From positions 62,001-126,000 of the forward strand of contig JANQNK010000004.1 of NCBI GenBank assembly GCA_028279595.1: a stretch of DNA of 64,000 nucleotides, given 5' to 3'. Below, piece after piece: positions 26,261 to 35,600 of this stretch (the first letter of the stretch is position 1; each line of letters opens with the position of its first letter). The notes below the pieces were generated by a model. The model saw only the letters and a list, made by a program, of their open reading frames with translations, made no database searches and was not told the DNA's origin. The stretch comes from Thermoplasmatota archaeon (GTDB lineage Archaea; Thermoplasmatota; JAKEGO01). The position numbers and the translations under genes were made by a program.

Positions 26261-27295
26261 ATGAAGCTCTTCGAATTCATAGTGCGGCGTCTGCTGCTCC
26301 TCATTCCGGTCCTCATCGGACTCTCGCTTGTCACGTTCGCCATCTCCCACCTCATACCGGCGAACCCGGGGAAGGCCTGGGCCGGCGAGAAGGCGACGCC
26401 GGAGGTGATCGAGCAGGTGGAGGATGAGTACCATCTCAACGATCCGCTGCACATGCAGTACTTCTACTACATGAGCGACCTGCTCCAAGGCGACCTCGGC
26501 GATTCTCCGACCACGAACCGTCCCGTTCGTGAAGATATCGAAAGTTACTTTCCAGCTACGTTCGAATTGACGTTGGTCGCGATGACCATCGTAGTGCTCG
26601 TAGGGATCCCGCTGGGAATATTCTCGGCAGTGAAACGCAACAAGCTCCCTGACCATCTGATCAGGTTGTTCTCACTGATGGGATCGTCGATGCCGATATT
26701 CTGGCTGGGATTGCTGTTGCAGATGGCGTTCTCGTTCTACCCCGGGATCGTGTTCGGGATCCCCCTGTTCCCACCAAAGGGGAGGATCGGTGCGTTCGTC
26801 GACGCGCCGGACAGGATCACCGGACTCTACATCGTTGACAGCGTGCTTACCCTGAACGGGGAGGCTCTCCTGAGCAGTCTGGCCCACATCATCCTTCCAG
26901 CGGTGACGCTCTCGTTCGCCATCCTCGGGATAATCATGCGCATCACGAGGTCAAGCATGCTCGACGTAATGAACAAGGAGTACATCAAGACCGCCCGGGC
27001 GAAAGGGCTGTCGTACAACGAGGTCATCCAGAAACACGCCGTCAAGAACGCGATGATCCCCACGGTCACGATACTCGGGATGTCCTTCGGCGGCCTTCTT
27101 GGCGGGGCCGTCCTAACCGAGACGATATTCGCCTGGCCCGGCATGGGCACCTATTCGCTCCAGGCCATCCAGCACCTGGACTTCCCGGCCATCATGGGAT
27201 TCACGCTCCTGATAGGGTTCGTCTACGTCATAGCGAACCTGGTAGTCGACATAATGTACGCGTACCTCGACCCGAGGATACGCCTGGGAGGCTGA
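26261..27295 (+). CDS. Peptide ABC transporter permease, DppB/OppB type
   Basis: One of two pore-forming subunits. The 344 residues begin with a TM helix (FIVRRLLLLIPVLIGLSLVTF), continue with a periplasm-side loop, and hold five more TM segments. The EAA cytoplasmic loop that docks the ATPases is clear: EYIKTARAKGLSYNEVIQKHAVKNAMIP. Standard length and N-terminal signature for DppB. It lies 40 nt after the receptor gene and seven bases before the DppC-type gene. Confidence 0.92.
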   Translation: MKLFEFIVRRLLLLIPVLIGLSLVTFAISHLIPANPGKAWAGEKATPEVIEQVEDEYHLNDPLHMQYFYYMSDLLQGDLGDSPTTNRPVREDIESYFPATFELTLVAMTIVVLVGIPLGIFSAVKRNKLPDHLIRLFSLMGSSMPIFWLGLLLQMAFSFYPGIVFGIPLFPPKGRIGAFVDAPDRITGLYIVDSVLTLNGEALLSSLAHIILPAVTLSFAILGIIMRITRSSMLDVMNKEYIKTARAKGLSYNEVIQKHAVKNAMIPTVTILGMSFGGLLGGAVLTETIFAWPGMGTYSLQAIQHLDFPAIMGFTLLIGFVYVIANLVVDIMYAYLDPRIRLGG

Positions 27296-27301
27296 CGAGA
27301 C

Positions 27302-28210
27302 ATGGCTACGGCTCCGATGGTGGACCCCGATGTTCCGATCGACAATGCGCTCGCCCAGGAGTTCAGGTACAAGATGTACCTGTTCAAGAAGAGCCCCCTC
27401 GCCATCATCGGCCTTTTCATAATCATCACGATAATCATGATCGCGTTCCTCGCACCCTACCTCGCGACCCACGATCCCGAGGAGATCGATCCTTACAACA
27501 GGCACGATCCCCCAAGCGAGGACCACTACTTCGGTACCGACGACCTGGGGCGTGACATCTACTCGATGGTACTCCACGGAGCCCACCTGTCCCTCAGGAT
27601 AGGGATAATCGTCGTTTCCATAGCCCTTCTGATCGGGATCACGCTTGGATTGACGGCGGGATACTACGGAGGATGGGTGGACGAGATAATCATGCGCGGC
27701 ACGGACATCGTGCTTGCGTTCCCGGGACTGATCCTCGCCATGGCGATCGTCGCGACGCTTGTCGCCAACGACCCGAAGTCGGACAAACTGTTCTACGTCA
27801 TGATCGCCCTAGCGGCAGTTGGATGGCCGGGATACGTTCGTCTCGTCAGGGGAACGGTCCTCAGCGTCAAGGAGAACACGTACGTCGAGGCCGCCAGGTC
27901 CCTCGGCGCCGGGAATGGCCGGATCATGCGGCGCCACATCCTTCCGAACTGCCTCTCGCCGATAATCGTGACAGCCTCGATGAACCTGGGGTCCGTCATC
28001 CTGGCAGCGGCGGGTCTGTCCTTCATCGGTCTTGGGGCGGAAGCAGGAACTGCGGAATGGGGTCAGATGGTGGCGGTCGGCTCGGAGTTCCTGGTCAAGA
28101 GCTGGTGGATCGCGACGTTCCCCGGCCTGTTCATACTGATAACGGTCCTTGGATTCAACCTGTTCGGCGACGGACTGAGGGACGTGCTAGACCCGAAATT
28201 ACGGAGATGA
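27302..28210 (+). CDS. Peptide ABC transporter permease, DppC/OppC type
   Basis: The second permease, 302 residues. It has the OppC N-terminal domain (FKKSPLAIIGLFIIITIIMIAFLAPY), the HYFGTDDLGRDIYSMVLHGAHLSL block typical of DppC, and the EAA loop TYVEAARSLGAGNGRIMRRHILPN. Five to six TM helices. Partner of the preceding permease; nine bases separate it from the first ATPase gene. Confidence 0.92.
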   Translation: MATAPMVDPDVPIDNALAQEFRYKMYLFKKSPLAIIGLFIIITIIMIAFLAPYLATHDPEEIDPYNRHDPPSEDHYFGTDDLGRDIYSMVLHGAHLSLRIGIIVVSIALLIGITLGLTAGYYGGWVDEIIMRGTDIVLAFPGLILAMAIVATLVANDPKSDKLFYVMIALAAVGWPGYVRLVRGTVLSVKENTYVEAARSLGAGNGRIMRRHILPNCLSPIIVTASMNLGSVILAAAGLSFIGLGAEAGTAEWGQMVAVGSEFLVKSWWIATFPGLFILITVLGFNLFGDGLRDVLDPKLRR

Positions 28211-28219
28211 GACGGAAAC

Positions 28220-29308
28220 ATGGTGCTCAGCGTTAGGAACCTGGTGGTCGATTTCGAGACCTTCGCCGGCGACGTCAAGGCCCTTGACGGCGTCAACTTC
28301 GAGATCAACCCGGGGGAGACCCTCGGGCTGGTCGGCGAGACCGGATGCGGGAAGAGCGTCACCGCACATTCTGTGCTCGGACTCCTGCCGGAAGCGGCGA
28401 ACGTCAGGTCCGGGGAGATCTGGTTCGAGGGCCAGAACCTCCTCACCAAGTCCGACCAGGAGATGCAGTCCATCAGGGGCAACCACATATCCATGATATT
28501 CCAGGAGCCCATGACGGCGCTCAATCCGGTGTTCACCGTGGGCGACCAGATCACAGAGGCGATCCTACTTCACCAGGCAGAGGAGGTCTACAAGGCATCC
28601 TTCCAGCTGCCGCCTGAGGGGCTCTCGGGCAAGCTCGGCCAGCTGCCCTTGATCAGGTCCATCACCAACAGGGAGATCAACTTCGAGGCGGAGAAGAGGG
28701 CCATCGAGGCGCTGAAGCTCGTCCGCATGCCCGATCCGCACAAGGTCATCGACCAGTATCCGCACGAGCTGAGCGGGGGGATGAAGCAAAGGGTCATGAT
28801 CGCCATGGCGCTCGCCTGCCGCCCCAAGCTACTGATAGCCGATGAACCCACAACGGCGTTGGATGTCACGATCCAGGCCCAGATCCTCCACCTCGTGGGT
28901 GGCCTGAGGGAGCAGCTCGGAATGTCCGTTCTGCTCATCACGCACGACCTCGGGGTCGTTGCGGAGGTGTGCGACCGCGTGGCGGTCATGTATGCAGGGA
29001 CCATCGTCGAGACCGGAACGGTGGAGGAGATCTTCAAGAATCCCCAGCATCCCTACACCCAGGGCCTGCTCAAGACGATACCGTCCATCACAGATTCGAA
29101 GGAAAGGCTTGACACAATATTCGGCTCGGTGCCGAACCTGTTGAAACCGCCGTCCGGCTGCCGGTTCAATCCGCGCTGCGGCCACAGGTTCGACCTCTGC
29201 CTCAGGGAGAAGCCCAGGGGCGTCACCCTTGAAGGCAATCAATACGTCTCCTGTCATCACTACGACGAGCCGCTGCTGAAACATTACGGATACGGGAGGT
29301 CGGGCTGA
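28220..29308 (+). CDS. Peptide ABC transporter ATPase, DppD/OppD type
   Basis: One of two ATPase subunits, 362 residues. Walker [10 protein letters not shown]-loop [10 protein letters not shown], signature LSGGMKQR, Walker [13 protein letters not shown] and the His switch THDLG are all present. The C-terminal oligopeptide-type cysteine motif ([14 protein letters not shown]) is retained. An insertion of about 35 residues after the Q-loop (around residues 115-150) is longer than usual. Its stop codon overlaps the start of the next ATPase gene by one base. Confidence 0.92.
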   Translation: MVLSVRNLVVDFETFAGDVKALDGVNFEINPGETLGLVGETGCGKSVTAHSVLGLLPEAANVRSGEIWFEGQNLLTKSDQEMQSIRGNHISMIFQEPMTALNPVFTVGDQITEAILLHQAEEVYKASFQLPPEGLSGKLGQLPLIRSITNREINFEAEKRAIEALKLVRMPDPHKVIDQYPHELSGGMKQRVMIAMALACRPKLLIADEPTTALDVTIQAQILHLVGGLREQLGMSVLLITHDLGVVAEVCDRVAVMYAGTIVETGTVEEIFKNPQHPYTQGLLKTIPSITDSKERLDTIFGSVPNLLKPPSGCRFNPRCGHRFDLCLREKPRGVTLEGNQYVSCHHYDEPLLKHYGYGRSG

Positions 29309-30390
29309 TGACGAACATCGTCGACGTCGTCGGGCTGAAGAAGTACTACCCGATCAAGAGCGGGGTCTTCTCACGCACAGTGGGGAACGTCAAGGCCGTC
29401 GACGGGGTGGACCTTGCGATCCGACGCGGGGAGACGTTCGGCCTCGTCGGAGAGAGCGGATGCGGAAAGACGACCGTCGGCAGGTGCATCCTCAGGCTGA
29501 CCAATCTGACGACCGGCAAGGTCTACTTCGACGGGATGGACATATCGGCCCTGACGTCTGGACAGCTCCGCTCGACGAGGAGGAGGTTCCAGTGCGTGTT
29601 CCAGGACCCGTTCTCGTCCCTCAATCCCACCATGACGATCAAGAGCATAATCTCCGAGCCGCTGAAGATCCACGGCGTCGCATACGGCGCCGACCTCAGG
29701 AAGAAGGCGCTGCAACTGTTGAACACGGTAGGGCTCCGCGAGGAGCACATGAACAGGTTCCCGCACGAGTTCAGCGGCGGACAGAGGCAGAGGATATGCG
29801 TGGCCAGGGCCCTCGCCCTGAACCCGTCCTTCATAATGCTGGACGAGCCGACATCCGCACTGGACGTATCGGTGCAGGCTCAGGTCCTGAACCTCCTGAA
29901 GGACCTGCAGGAGCAGATGGGACTGACCTATCTGTTCATCTCCCACGATCTCTCGGTGATCAAGCACATCAGCCACCGCGTGGGCGTCATGTACCTCGGG
30001 AAGATAGTCGAGGTCTCGTGGACCGAGGAGCTATTCAGCAATCCGCAGCACCCTTACACCGAGGCACTCCTCTCCGCCATACCCGTCCCCGACCCGACCG
30101 CCGAGAAGAGGCGTATCATCCTGTCGGGCGATGTTCCGAGTCCGGTGAACCCGCCTAGAGGGTGCCGGTTCCACACTAGATGTCCGTACGCTAGAAAGGA
30201 CTGCGGAAAGGTCGAGCCCGACCTGGTCGAGGTGAGGCCCGGACACTTCACCGCCTGCAGGTACTCCCGGGAGATCTTCAAGGACACGGGTGAGAGGGAG
30301 GCCCCGGCCTGCCCCCTCTGCAGCGGGCACACGAATTATATCGCTGAGCATGGACGCCACTACTGCTACGACTGCGAGCAGTACGTCTAG
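29308..30390 (+). CDS. Peptide ABC transporter ATPase, DppF/OppF type, with extra C-terminal zinc ribbon
   Basis: The second ATPase, 360 residues: Walker [10 protein letters not shown]-loop [10 protein letters not shown], signature FSGGQRQR, Walker [12 protein letters not shown], His switch SHDLS, and the usual C-terminal [14 protein letters not shown]. It then continues about 30 residues beyond the normal end into CPLC and CYDC knuckles 15 residues apart, a zinc ribbon not standard in DppF. The added domain may bind a regulator or metal (inference). Last gene of the importer proper. Confidence 0.9.
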   Translation: MTNIVDVVGLKKYYPIKSGVFSRTVGNVKAVDGVDLAIRRGETFGLVGESGCGKTTVGRCILRLTNLTTGKVYFDGMDISALTSGQLRSTRRRFQCVFQDPFSSLNPTMTIKSIISEPLKIHGVAYGADLRKKALQLLNTVGLREEHMNRFPHEFSGGQRQRICVARALALNPSFIMLDEPTSALDVSVQAQVLNLLKDLQEQMGLTYLFISHDLSVIKHISHRVGVMYLGKIVEVSWTEELFSNPQHPYTEALLSAIPVPDPTAEKRRIILSGDVPSPVNPPRGCRFHTRCPYARKDCGKVEPDLVEVRPGHFTACRYSREIFKDTGEREAPACPLCSGHTNYIAEHGRHYCYDCEQYV

Positions 30391-30401
30391 GGGCGGTATC
30401 T

Positions 30402-30965
30402 ATGTACGACCAGGACCAGACCACGAAGGAGTGGTTCTATCACCATTATCTCAGGTACTGGTACTGGCTGGGGACCATTCTTCTGTTCGTAGTGCTGGCG
30501 GGGAGTGTGAAACCACACATGGACTACAGGACGTTCCTTTCGTTCCTCCTGTTCCTCCTGCTGTTCCTTACTATCTTCGGATACTACGTCTATCAGAGGA
30601 TATGGCCCGAGTCCATCAGGGGACCCAAGGACAAGATCAGGGCTTTGATCGAATCCCGCAGGAAGCGCGATAGGGAACAACGTATGGAAGTGGAACCTCA
30701 GGAAGAGGATGAATACCTCGCCCCGAGGGACAGCGCGGCGAGGGAACATCGGTCAGATCCGGTCGACGTTGCCCATGATGAGGAAGGGGAAAGGCAGGAA
30801 CCGGTCATCGTCTCAGGCCGGCTGGGTGGACATCCACCTCGCCGATCGGAAGGATCGACGTCGAGCCGTCCGGGTGGACGACCTGATAGGTTATCGCGGC
30901 GACGCCCTCCTCGACCCCCTTATTCGTCGGGTAAGCGTCGGTCACGACGATCTCGTCGAAGATGA
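30402..30965 (+). CDS. Small two-TM membrane protein with charged tail
   Basis: The frame encodes 187 residues. The first ~70 hold two TM helices (about 22-38 and 46-66), followed by a cytoplasmic charged helix (IRALIESRRKRDREQRMEVEP). It begins 11 nt after the last importer gene and may belong to that operon. The last ~54 codons overlap the convergent SPFH gene on the opposite strand and read as low-complexity Arg/Pro/Ser. The natural protein may therefore end earlier, or a frameshift may have removed the original stop. Confidence 0.55.
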   Translation: MYDQDQTTKEWFYHHYLRYWYWLGTILLFVVLAGSVKPHMDYRTFLSFLLFLLLFLTIFGYYVYQRIWPESIRGPKDKIRALIESRRKRDREQRMEVEPQEEDEYLAPRDSAAREHRSDPVDVAHDEEGERQEPVIVSGRLGGHPPRRSEGSTSSRPGGRPDRLSRRRPPRPPYSSGKRRSRRSRRR

Positions 30966-31410
30966 TCCCGGTGTCCTTGAAGACCTTCTCGAGCCCTTCC
31001 TTCAGGACGGGGGCCATCTCCTCCTTCTTCAGGCAATCCGCGCGCCTCATCGCGGAGACCCTGGTCCTCAGTGTGTAGTGACAGGTGTATCCGATTATCG
31101 TGGGAAGGATCTCGATGTTCTTGAACGGGTCCTCGGTGATGTACCGCTCCATCTCGTCGGGAAGGTGGACCTTGACGAGGGCGGCCACCTCGGGATTCTT
31201 GATCGTGTAGGTAACCTCGTAACGGAAGTCCATGTCCGTGCCGTCGACCGAGGGCAGCTTCTGGGAAACGATATCCAGTATCCTGGGGCGGACATCCACC
31301 CGGATGAGCTTGCCGAGGAACAGACCGAGGCCGGGTTTCAGCATGCCCGCTACCCTTCCCCTTCGAACGATGACGCCCTTCTCGTTCGGCTTCACCCGCT
31401 TGAGGCCCAT
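30805..31410 (-). CDS. SPFH/Band 7 domain protein
   Basis: A 201-residue protein with the SPFH (stomatin/prohibitin/flotillin) core: VIVRRGRVAGMLKPGLGLFL, IRVDVRPRILDIVSQKLPSVDG, FRYEVTYTIKNPEVAAL and the closing helix LEKVFKDTGIIFDEIVVTDAYP. Unlike most members it has no N-terminal membrane anchor and almost no coiled-coil tail, so it is probably soluble or peripheral. SPFH proteins usually oligomerise into membrane-associated rings. A TATA-like box (GATATTAATA) sits about 26 nt before the ATG. Its 3' end overlaps the convergent gene by 161 nt. Confidence 0.75.
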   Translation of the reverse strand: MGLKRVKPNEKGVIVRRGRVAGMLKPGLGLFLGKLIRVDVRPRILDIVSQKLPSVDGTDMDFRYEVTYTIKNPEVAALVKVHLPDEMERYITEDPFKNIEILPTIIGYTCHYTLRTRVSAMRRADCLKKEEMAPVLKEGLEKVFKDTGIIFDEIVVTDAYPTNKGVEEGVAAITYQVVHPDGSTSILPIGEVDVHPAGLRR

Positions 31411-31544
31411 GGCGCTCGATTGCGGGTTCTGTATTAATATCTTAGGGAAGAAAATGGAGCCATGGGCTCATGGTCGGAACTCGGGACCCGTTGTCCGAGA
31501 ACCGGGCCTGGAAGAGCATGGACTGGTATGTCAGGGAGGGACAT

Positions 31545-31585
31545 GAGACGCGTTGTTCCCCGAGGGGGTCGGGAACGAGCGCGTT
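31545..31585. repeat. 41-nt hairpin element, copy 1
   Basis: The flanks GAGACGCGTTG and CGAGCGCGTT are shared with copies 2 and 3. Outer stem ACGCG/CGCGT; inner stem GTTCCC/GGGAAC. Lies about 135 nt upstream of the SPFH start and downstream of MscS. Confidence 0.65.
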
Positions 31586-31611
31586 GACCGACATTGAAAA
31601 AGCGCACGATC

Positions 31612-31652
31612 GAGACGCATTGTCACCCGATGACATCGGGGACGAGCGCGTT
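31612..31652. repeat. 41-nt hairpin element, copy 2
   Basis: The flanks GAGACGCATTG and CGAGCGCGTT match copy 1; the inner stem differs (GTC plus CCCGAT pairing with ATCGGG plus GAC). It begins 67 nt after the start of copy 1. GAAAAA follows both copies on the plus strand after 11-17 nt. Confidence 0.65.
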
Positions 31653-31675
31653 CGCTAAGAAGAATGAAAAATGGT

Positions 31676-31708
31676 ACGCACCGCCGGCGCATGGCCGGCG
31701 GGCGTTTT
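31676..31708. terminator. Strong GC hairpin with flanking T runs
   Basis: Stem ACGC-(A bulge)-CCGCCGGC pairs with GCCGGCGG-GCGT around a GCATG loop. TTTT follows on the plus strand and ATTTTTC on the minus strand. It starts 12 nt after the MscS stop codon and probably ends MscS transcripts. Confidence 0.55.
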
Positions 31709-31719
31709 GTTGTTCGGTC

Positions 31720-32547
31720 TCACTTCCGCTCGATTATGTGCACCGACCTCTTGGTGTACGGTGCAGCGAATCCCTCGGTAGCGAAGGAGTCCTTGAGCGA
31801 CTTCTTCAGGTCGAAGTAAACGTCCCAGTAGTCCGCGGTCTTGACCCACGGCCTCGCGACGATCTTGACGACGGAGTCGCCCATCTCGTTGACCGCGACC
31901 TGGGGTTCCGGATTCTTCAGGACCTTCGGATGCGCCGTCAGGACGTCCATCGTCGTCTTGATCACTCGATCGACGTTCTCGTCGTAGCCTGCAGCGACCT
32001 CCATGTCGATCCTGCGGGTCTTGTTCCTGGTGTAGTTGATGACGTTCGTCGACCAAACGAGCCTGTTGGGTATGATCACGCGTTTGTTGTCGACGGTGTC
32101 CATTTCCGTGGTGGTGATTCCAACGACCCGGATCGAGCCGGACTCGCCGGACACATCAACGTAGTCGCCCTTGTGGAAGGGTTTCGTTATCGATATCATG
32201 AAGCCGGCCGCTATGTTTCCGAGTGTATCGCCCAGGGCGAAACCGAGGACGAAGCCCATGACCACCGCGATGCTCAGGAGGGCATATCCCAGGTCTATGC
32301 CGAGAACGCCGATGGCGAACCCGAAGACGAAGATGTACAGCACGAGCTTCAGGATCCGGGTGGTGAAGTTCGCCAATATCTCGTCGACCTTCATCTTCCT
32401 GAACGACTTCAGCATTATCCTTGCCAACAGCTTGACTATGAAGATCCCAACGACCAGCACCAGTATGAACACTATCAGGTTCCAAATACTGAATCCCAGC
32501 AACGGCATCGGGTCCTCTATGTCCAATCCCATGAATTCTACTCCCAT
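31720..32547 (-). CDS. mscS: Small-conductance mechanosensitive channel (MscS family)
   Basis: The channel opens under membrane tension to release solutes after osmotic downshock. The 275-residue protein has three N-terminal TM helices; the third, pore-lining one shows the Gly/Ala pattern GFVLGFALGDTLGNIAAGF. The cytoplasmic beta domain follows (HKGDYVDVSGESGSIRVVGITTTEMDTVDN, then IIPNRLVW) and the alpha/beta C-domain. This is the minimal MscS length. A GAGGTGAT site precedes the ATG, with TTAATAAA about 38 nt upstream as TATA box. Confidence 0.92.
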   Translation of the reverse strand: MGVEFMGLDIEDPMPLLGFSIWNLIVFILVLVVGIFIVKLLARIMLKSFRKMKVDEILANFTTRILKLVLYIFVFGFAIGVLGIDLGYALLSIAVVMGFVLGFALGDTLGNIAAGFMISITKPFHKGDYVDVSGESGSIRVVGITTTEMDTVDNKRVIIPNRLVWSTNVINYTRNKTRRIDMEVAAGYDENVDRVIKTTMDVLTAHPKVLKNPEPQVAVNEMGDSVVKIVARPWVKTADYWDVYFDLKKSLKDSFATEGFAAPYTKRSVHIIERK

Positions 32548-32658
32548 ACGAGATCACCTCTACCAATCGATAAGGGCGAGTTTATTAACGGTTGCCCCTG
32601 ACATGATACCCTTCGAATCCGCGGGCGATAGTGTGTTGGGGGGCTTCAAAGGCCGTCC

Positions 32659-35600
32659 CTATGTTGGAATGTTGTAATTGCAGACCCCGTTCAGCGTCCT
32701 CACTGTCGCGGTCTTGATCCCGGCGTAGGTCGGGGTCGTGGTACCACCGTCCTGTATGGTCATCTCGGTGTTGCCCGTCGTCTCGGTGTAGGTGGCATCG
32801 ATCCTCCATCCGTCGCCGACGGCCACCTGAAGGAGGTCGGTCGTCGTTCCAGCCGTCCTGAGTGTCTTGATCGCTATACGTTCCCCGGACGTGAAGCTCT
32901 GCCATGCCCCATTGTTGTACTTCACCTTGACGAACCTGACCTTCAATATCTTCCAATCACCTGAGAACGACTTGGTGTTCTGCAACTTGAACTTGGCGAC
33001 GTTACCGGCATGGTCGGTGATGATGTACGTGAATGTTGTTCCTGCCTTCTTCTTGATCCTTGCGGGTGAAGGATCGAGCTCATCCGTTGCGTACTTCCGC
33101 AACTTATCCGTGGAGGATTCATAGAAGATGCGCATCTCCGGAGGTGTCGTGTCTATCCTTACAGTAATATTGTGTGCGGTCTCGTTGTTTCCGATGTTGT
33201 CGATGCTTCCGTATTCGACGTAATGCAATCCGTCGGCGCTATGGTCCGACGGGGCGTTGACCGTTGCCGTGTTCCCGGTTCGCCACGGGCCTCCGTCAAC
33301 CCGGTAGTAGGTTTCCAACACACCGGTCTCGAGATCGAATGCGGTAAGATTGATCTGGGTCGTGAACCGGCGCCAGGTTCCGTCGTAGTCGTCGAAAGTG
33401 GAAGGTGCAGTAGTATCATGATAGTACAGTTGATCGAAGGTCTCGTTCCACCATGGACTATATGCGACAGTGCCCCAAATTGGATTGTCATTCTCGTCGT
33501 AGATCAACGACAGGATGTCCATCTCAGAGATCGTGCCCCAGTGATTGTATGTGGCCGATACATCGTTCGTCTGAGAGTTGTATACTGCGTACAATGTGTT
33601 GTTGTGAATGCTGTTGTTGTTGATCTCGAGACCAGTATTCGTATCGATCCGTACCCCATAATCGGAATTCCAGGAGATCACATTGTTGTGGACCTGACTC
33701 CCAGATGTAATTCTGATATATATACCTGAATCGCTGAGGCTGCAGTTGTTGGCCTTTACGATGTTCGAGTCGGAATCGTATATGTAGATACCGTATTCCC
33801 AGTTCTCCAAGCATGTATTGTTATCCACGACATTGTTGTTGGTATCCTCGTACAGGCGGATCCCATACCGGTCATTGTTCACACATGTGTTGTTGGCGAT
33901 CGTGGATGAGCTCGACCCGTTCCATAGATAGATCCCAGCGTGTGTGTTCAATTCGCACCAATTCTCCGATACCTTCACATATGATGATTGGCCTACGAAG
34001 ATACCAGCTAGATAATTGTCGTAGACAGTATTGCTCTCGATCATTGTATTGTTGGACCATAACCATACACGCATGCCCTCATAACCGTTCTTGCTCAGGT
34101 TATTTCCAGCGACCGTGGAGCCGTCAGCATGTTGGGCAAGGATCCCCCTATCACCATTTTTTATGATGGTGTTGTTCCTGATCGATATATCGGACGACGA
34201 GGAAATGAAGATCCCTATGTAATTGTACGATAGATTGCACCACGTGACATTGCCTCCGGTCACCCTGAAGAACCGGATCCCGGATGACTTTCCCGATGCT
34301 CCGCTGCCAGATATCGTCAGGTCCTTAACGGATACCCAGTCCGCTGTGATGTTCACGACGATACCGCTGTTGCTGCCATTGATGTAGGTGGTGTTCATAT
34401 CGGTGCCGGCAAGGGTGATCGACTTATAGATTATCGGATTTTCGAAATATGTCCCCGAACTGACAGTAACGGTGTCGCCGATCGTTGCGGCATCGATACC
34501 GGACTGAATGGTGTCGGCATAGGCCCGGACCGGATTGTAGCTGATGACCACGTACTCCGTTGAAGAGGTGACAGTGGCAGTAGCATACCAAGGTTCGAAA
34601 TCCACATTGGTCGAGACGGCGTCACCGGAACCGGAGCCCTGACCAGATGGCCCGTCGATCGCTCCCCAATAGTTCCTCTCCGCCGTGACAGCGTCTCCCT
34701 GATTGTATAGACCCCAGGTATTTCCGCTGAAGAAGCTGTACTGGATCTGGTTGACGGTCATTCCGGTGGTCAGGATGTAGATGCCATAGGTGTTGTCATA
34801 GTACTCGTTCGAAGGGAGCGATATGGTATCGGCGTTGCCCATGTAGACCCCGCGTGTATTATCGCGGAACGTGTCCCCGGTCAGCGTCACGATCGTTCCG
34901 CTCGACGGGATTATCACTCCGTTGGTGTTGTTGTGCCAGAGGTTTCCGGAGACGTCGGACATGGCACCGTTCCTTGAGAGATATGCACCGTCGAAATAAC
35001 CTGAGACCTCGTTATCGGTTATTGTCGCGAGTCCCCGGTTGTAGATGCCGAACGTGGCCGTGTTCTGTCCATCGAGGTCGTTGTCGTGGATGTCGCCGGA
35101 CCCTGCCGAGTAGTCGATGCCAGTGTTCGATGAGGAGATAATGTTGTAGGAGATATCGAAATTGTTGCCCGAACTGACGTAGATGGCCGCACTGGATGTG
35201 TTGGTCATACTGTTATGCCAGATGTCCATGGAGGCTCCACCCCATTGACGTATGCCGTATGTGCCCTCCACGATGGTATTGTTCTCTATCGTCAGCCATT
35301 GGCTCAGGGTCTGGATATGGATGGCTGCGGTCGAGGAGGAGTAGAAGGTGTTGTTGCCGACATAGTTGTTGTGAGCCGACGATTGAATGTAGACGCCGAT
35401 GTCATTTTCCGAACAATTGGCCCACTCGAGCACGTTCGACGTGGATGATTCGATGTCGATCCCGTAATCGTTATCGAACATGTTGACATCCCATATGTGA
35501 CAGTCCTGGACGGTGTCCAAATGAATTCCGGCATCGGTACCGCTCGAGCCGCTGTTCGTCACGGTGACGGCGGTCAGGTTCACGTCGTCTGCAGTTATCG

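Larger units (their letters stand above)
31411..31719. other. Hairpin-rich intergenic region without a gene
   Basis: No convincing coding frame lies in this 309-nt gap. It holds the SPFH promoter at the left end and then a string of hairpins: GAGCC/GGCTC at 31457-31469, CTCGGgAC/GTCCGAG at 31480-31499, two copies of the 41-nt hairpin element, and a strong GC hairpin before the MscS stop. The density of structures suggests a non-coding RNA or a series of 3'-end elements. Confidence 0.5.

Noticed and set aside
31545..31652. Two 41-nt repeats 67 nt apart considered as a CRISPR remnant
   Set aside because: The repeat interiors differ while pairing is kept, the third copy is isolated 9 kb away, and there are no cas genes.
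31594..32601. 335-codon plus-strand frame over mscS
   Set aside because: The opposite strand encodes a full MscS with the pore helix; the plus product is Asp/His/Arg-rich and featureless.
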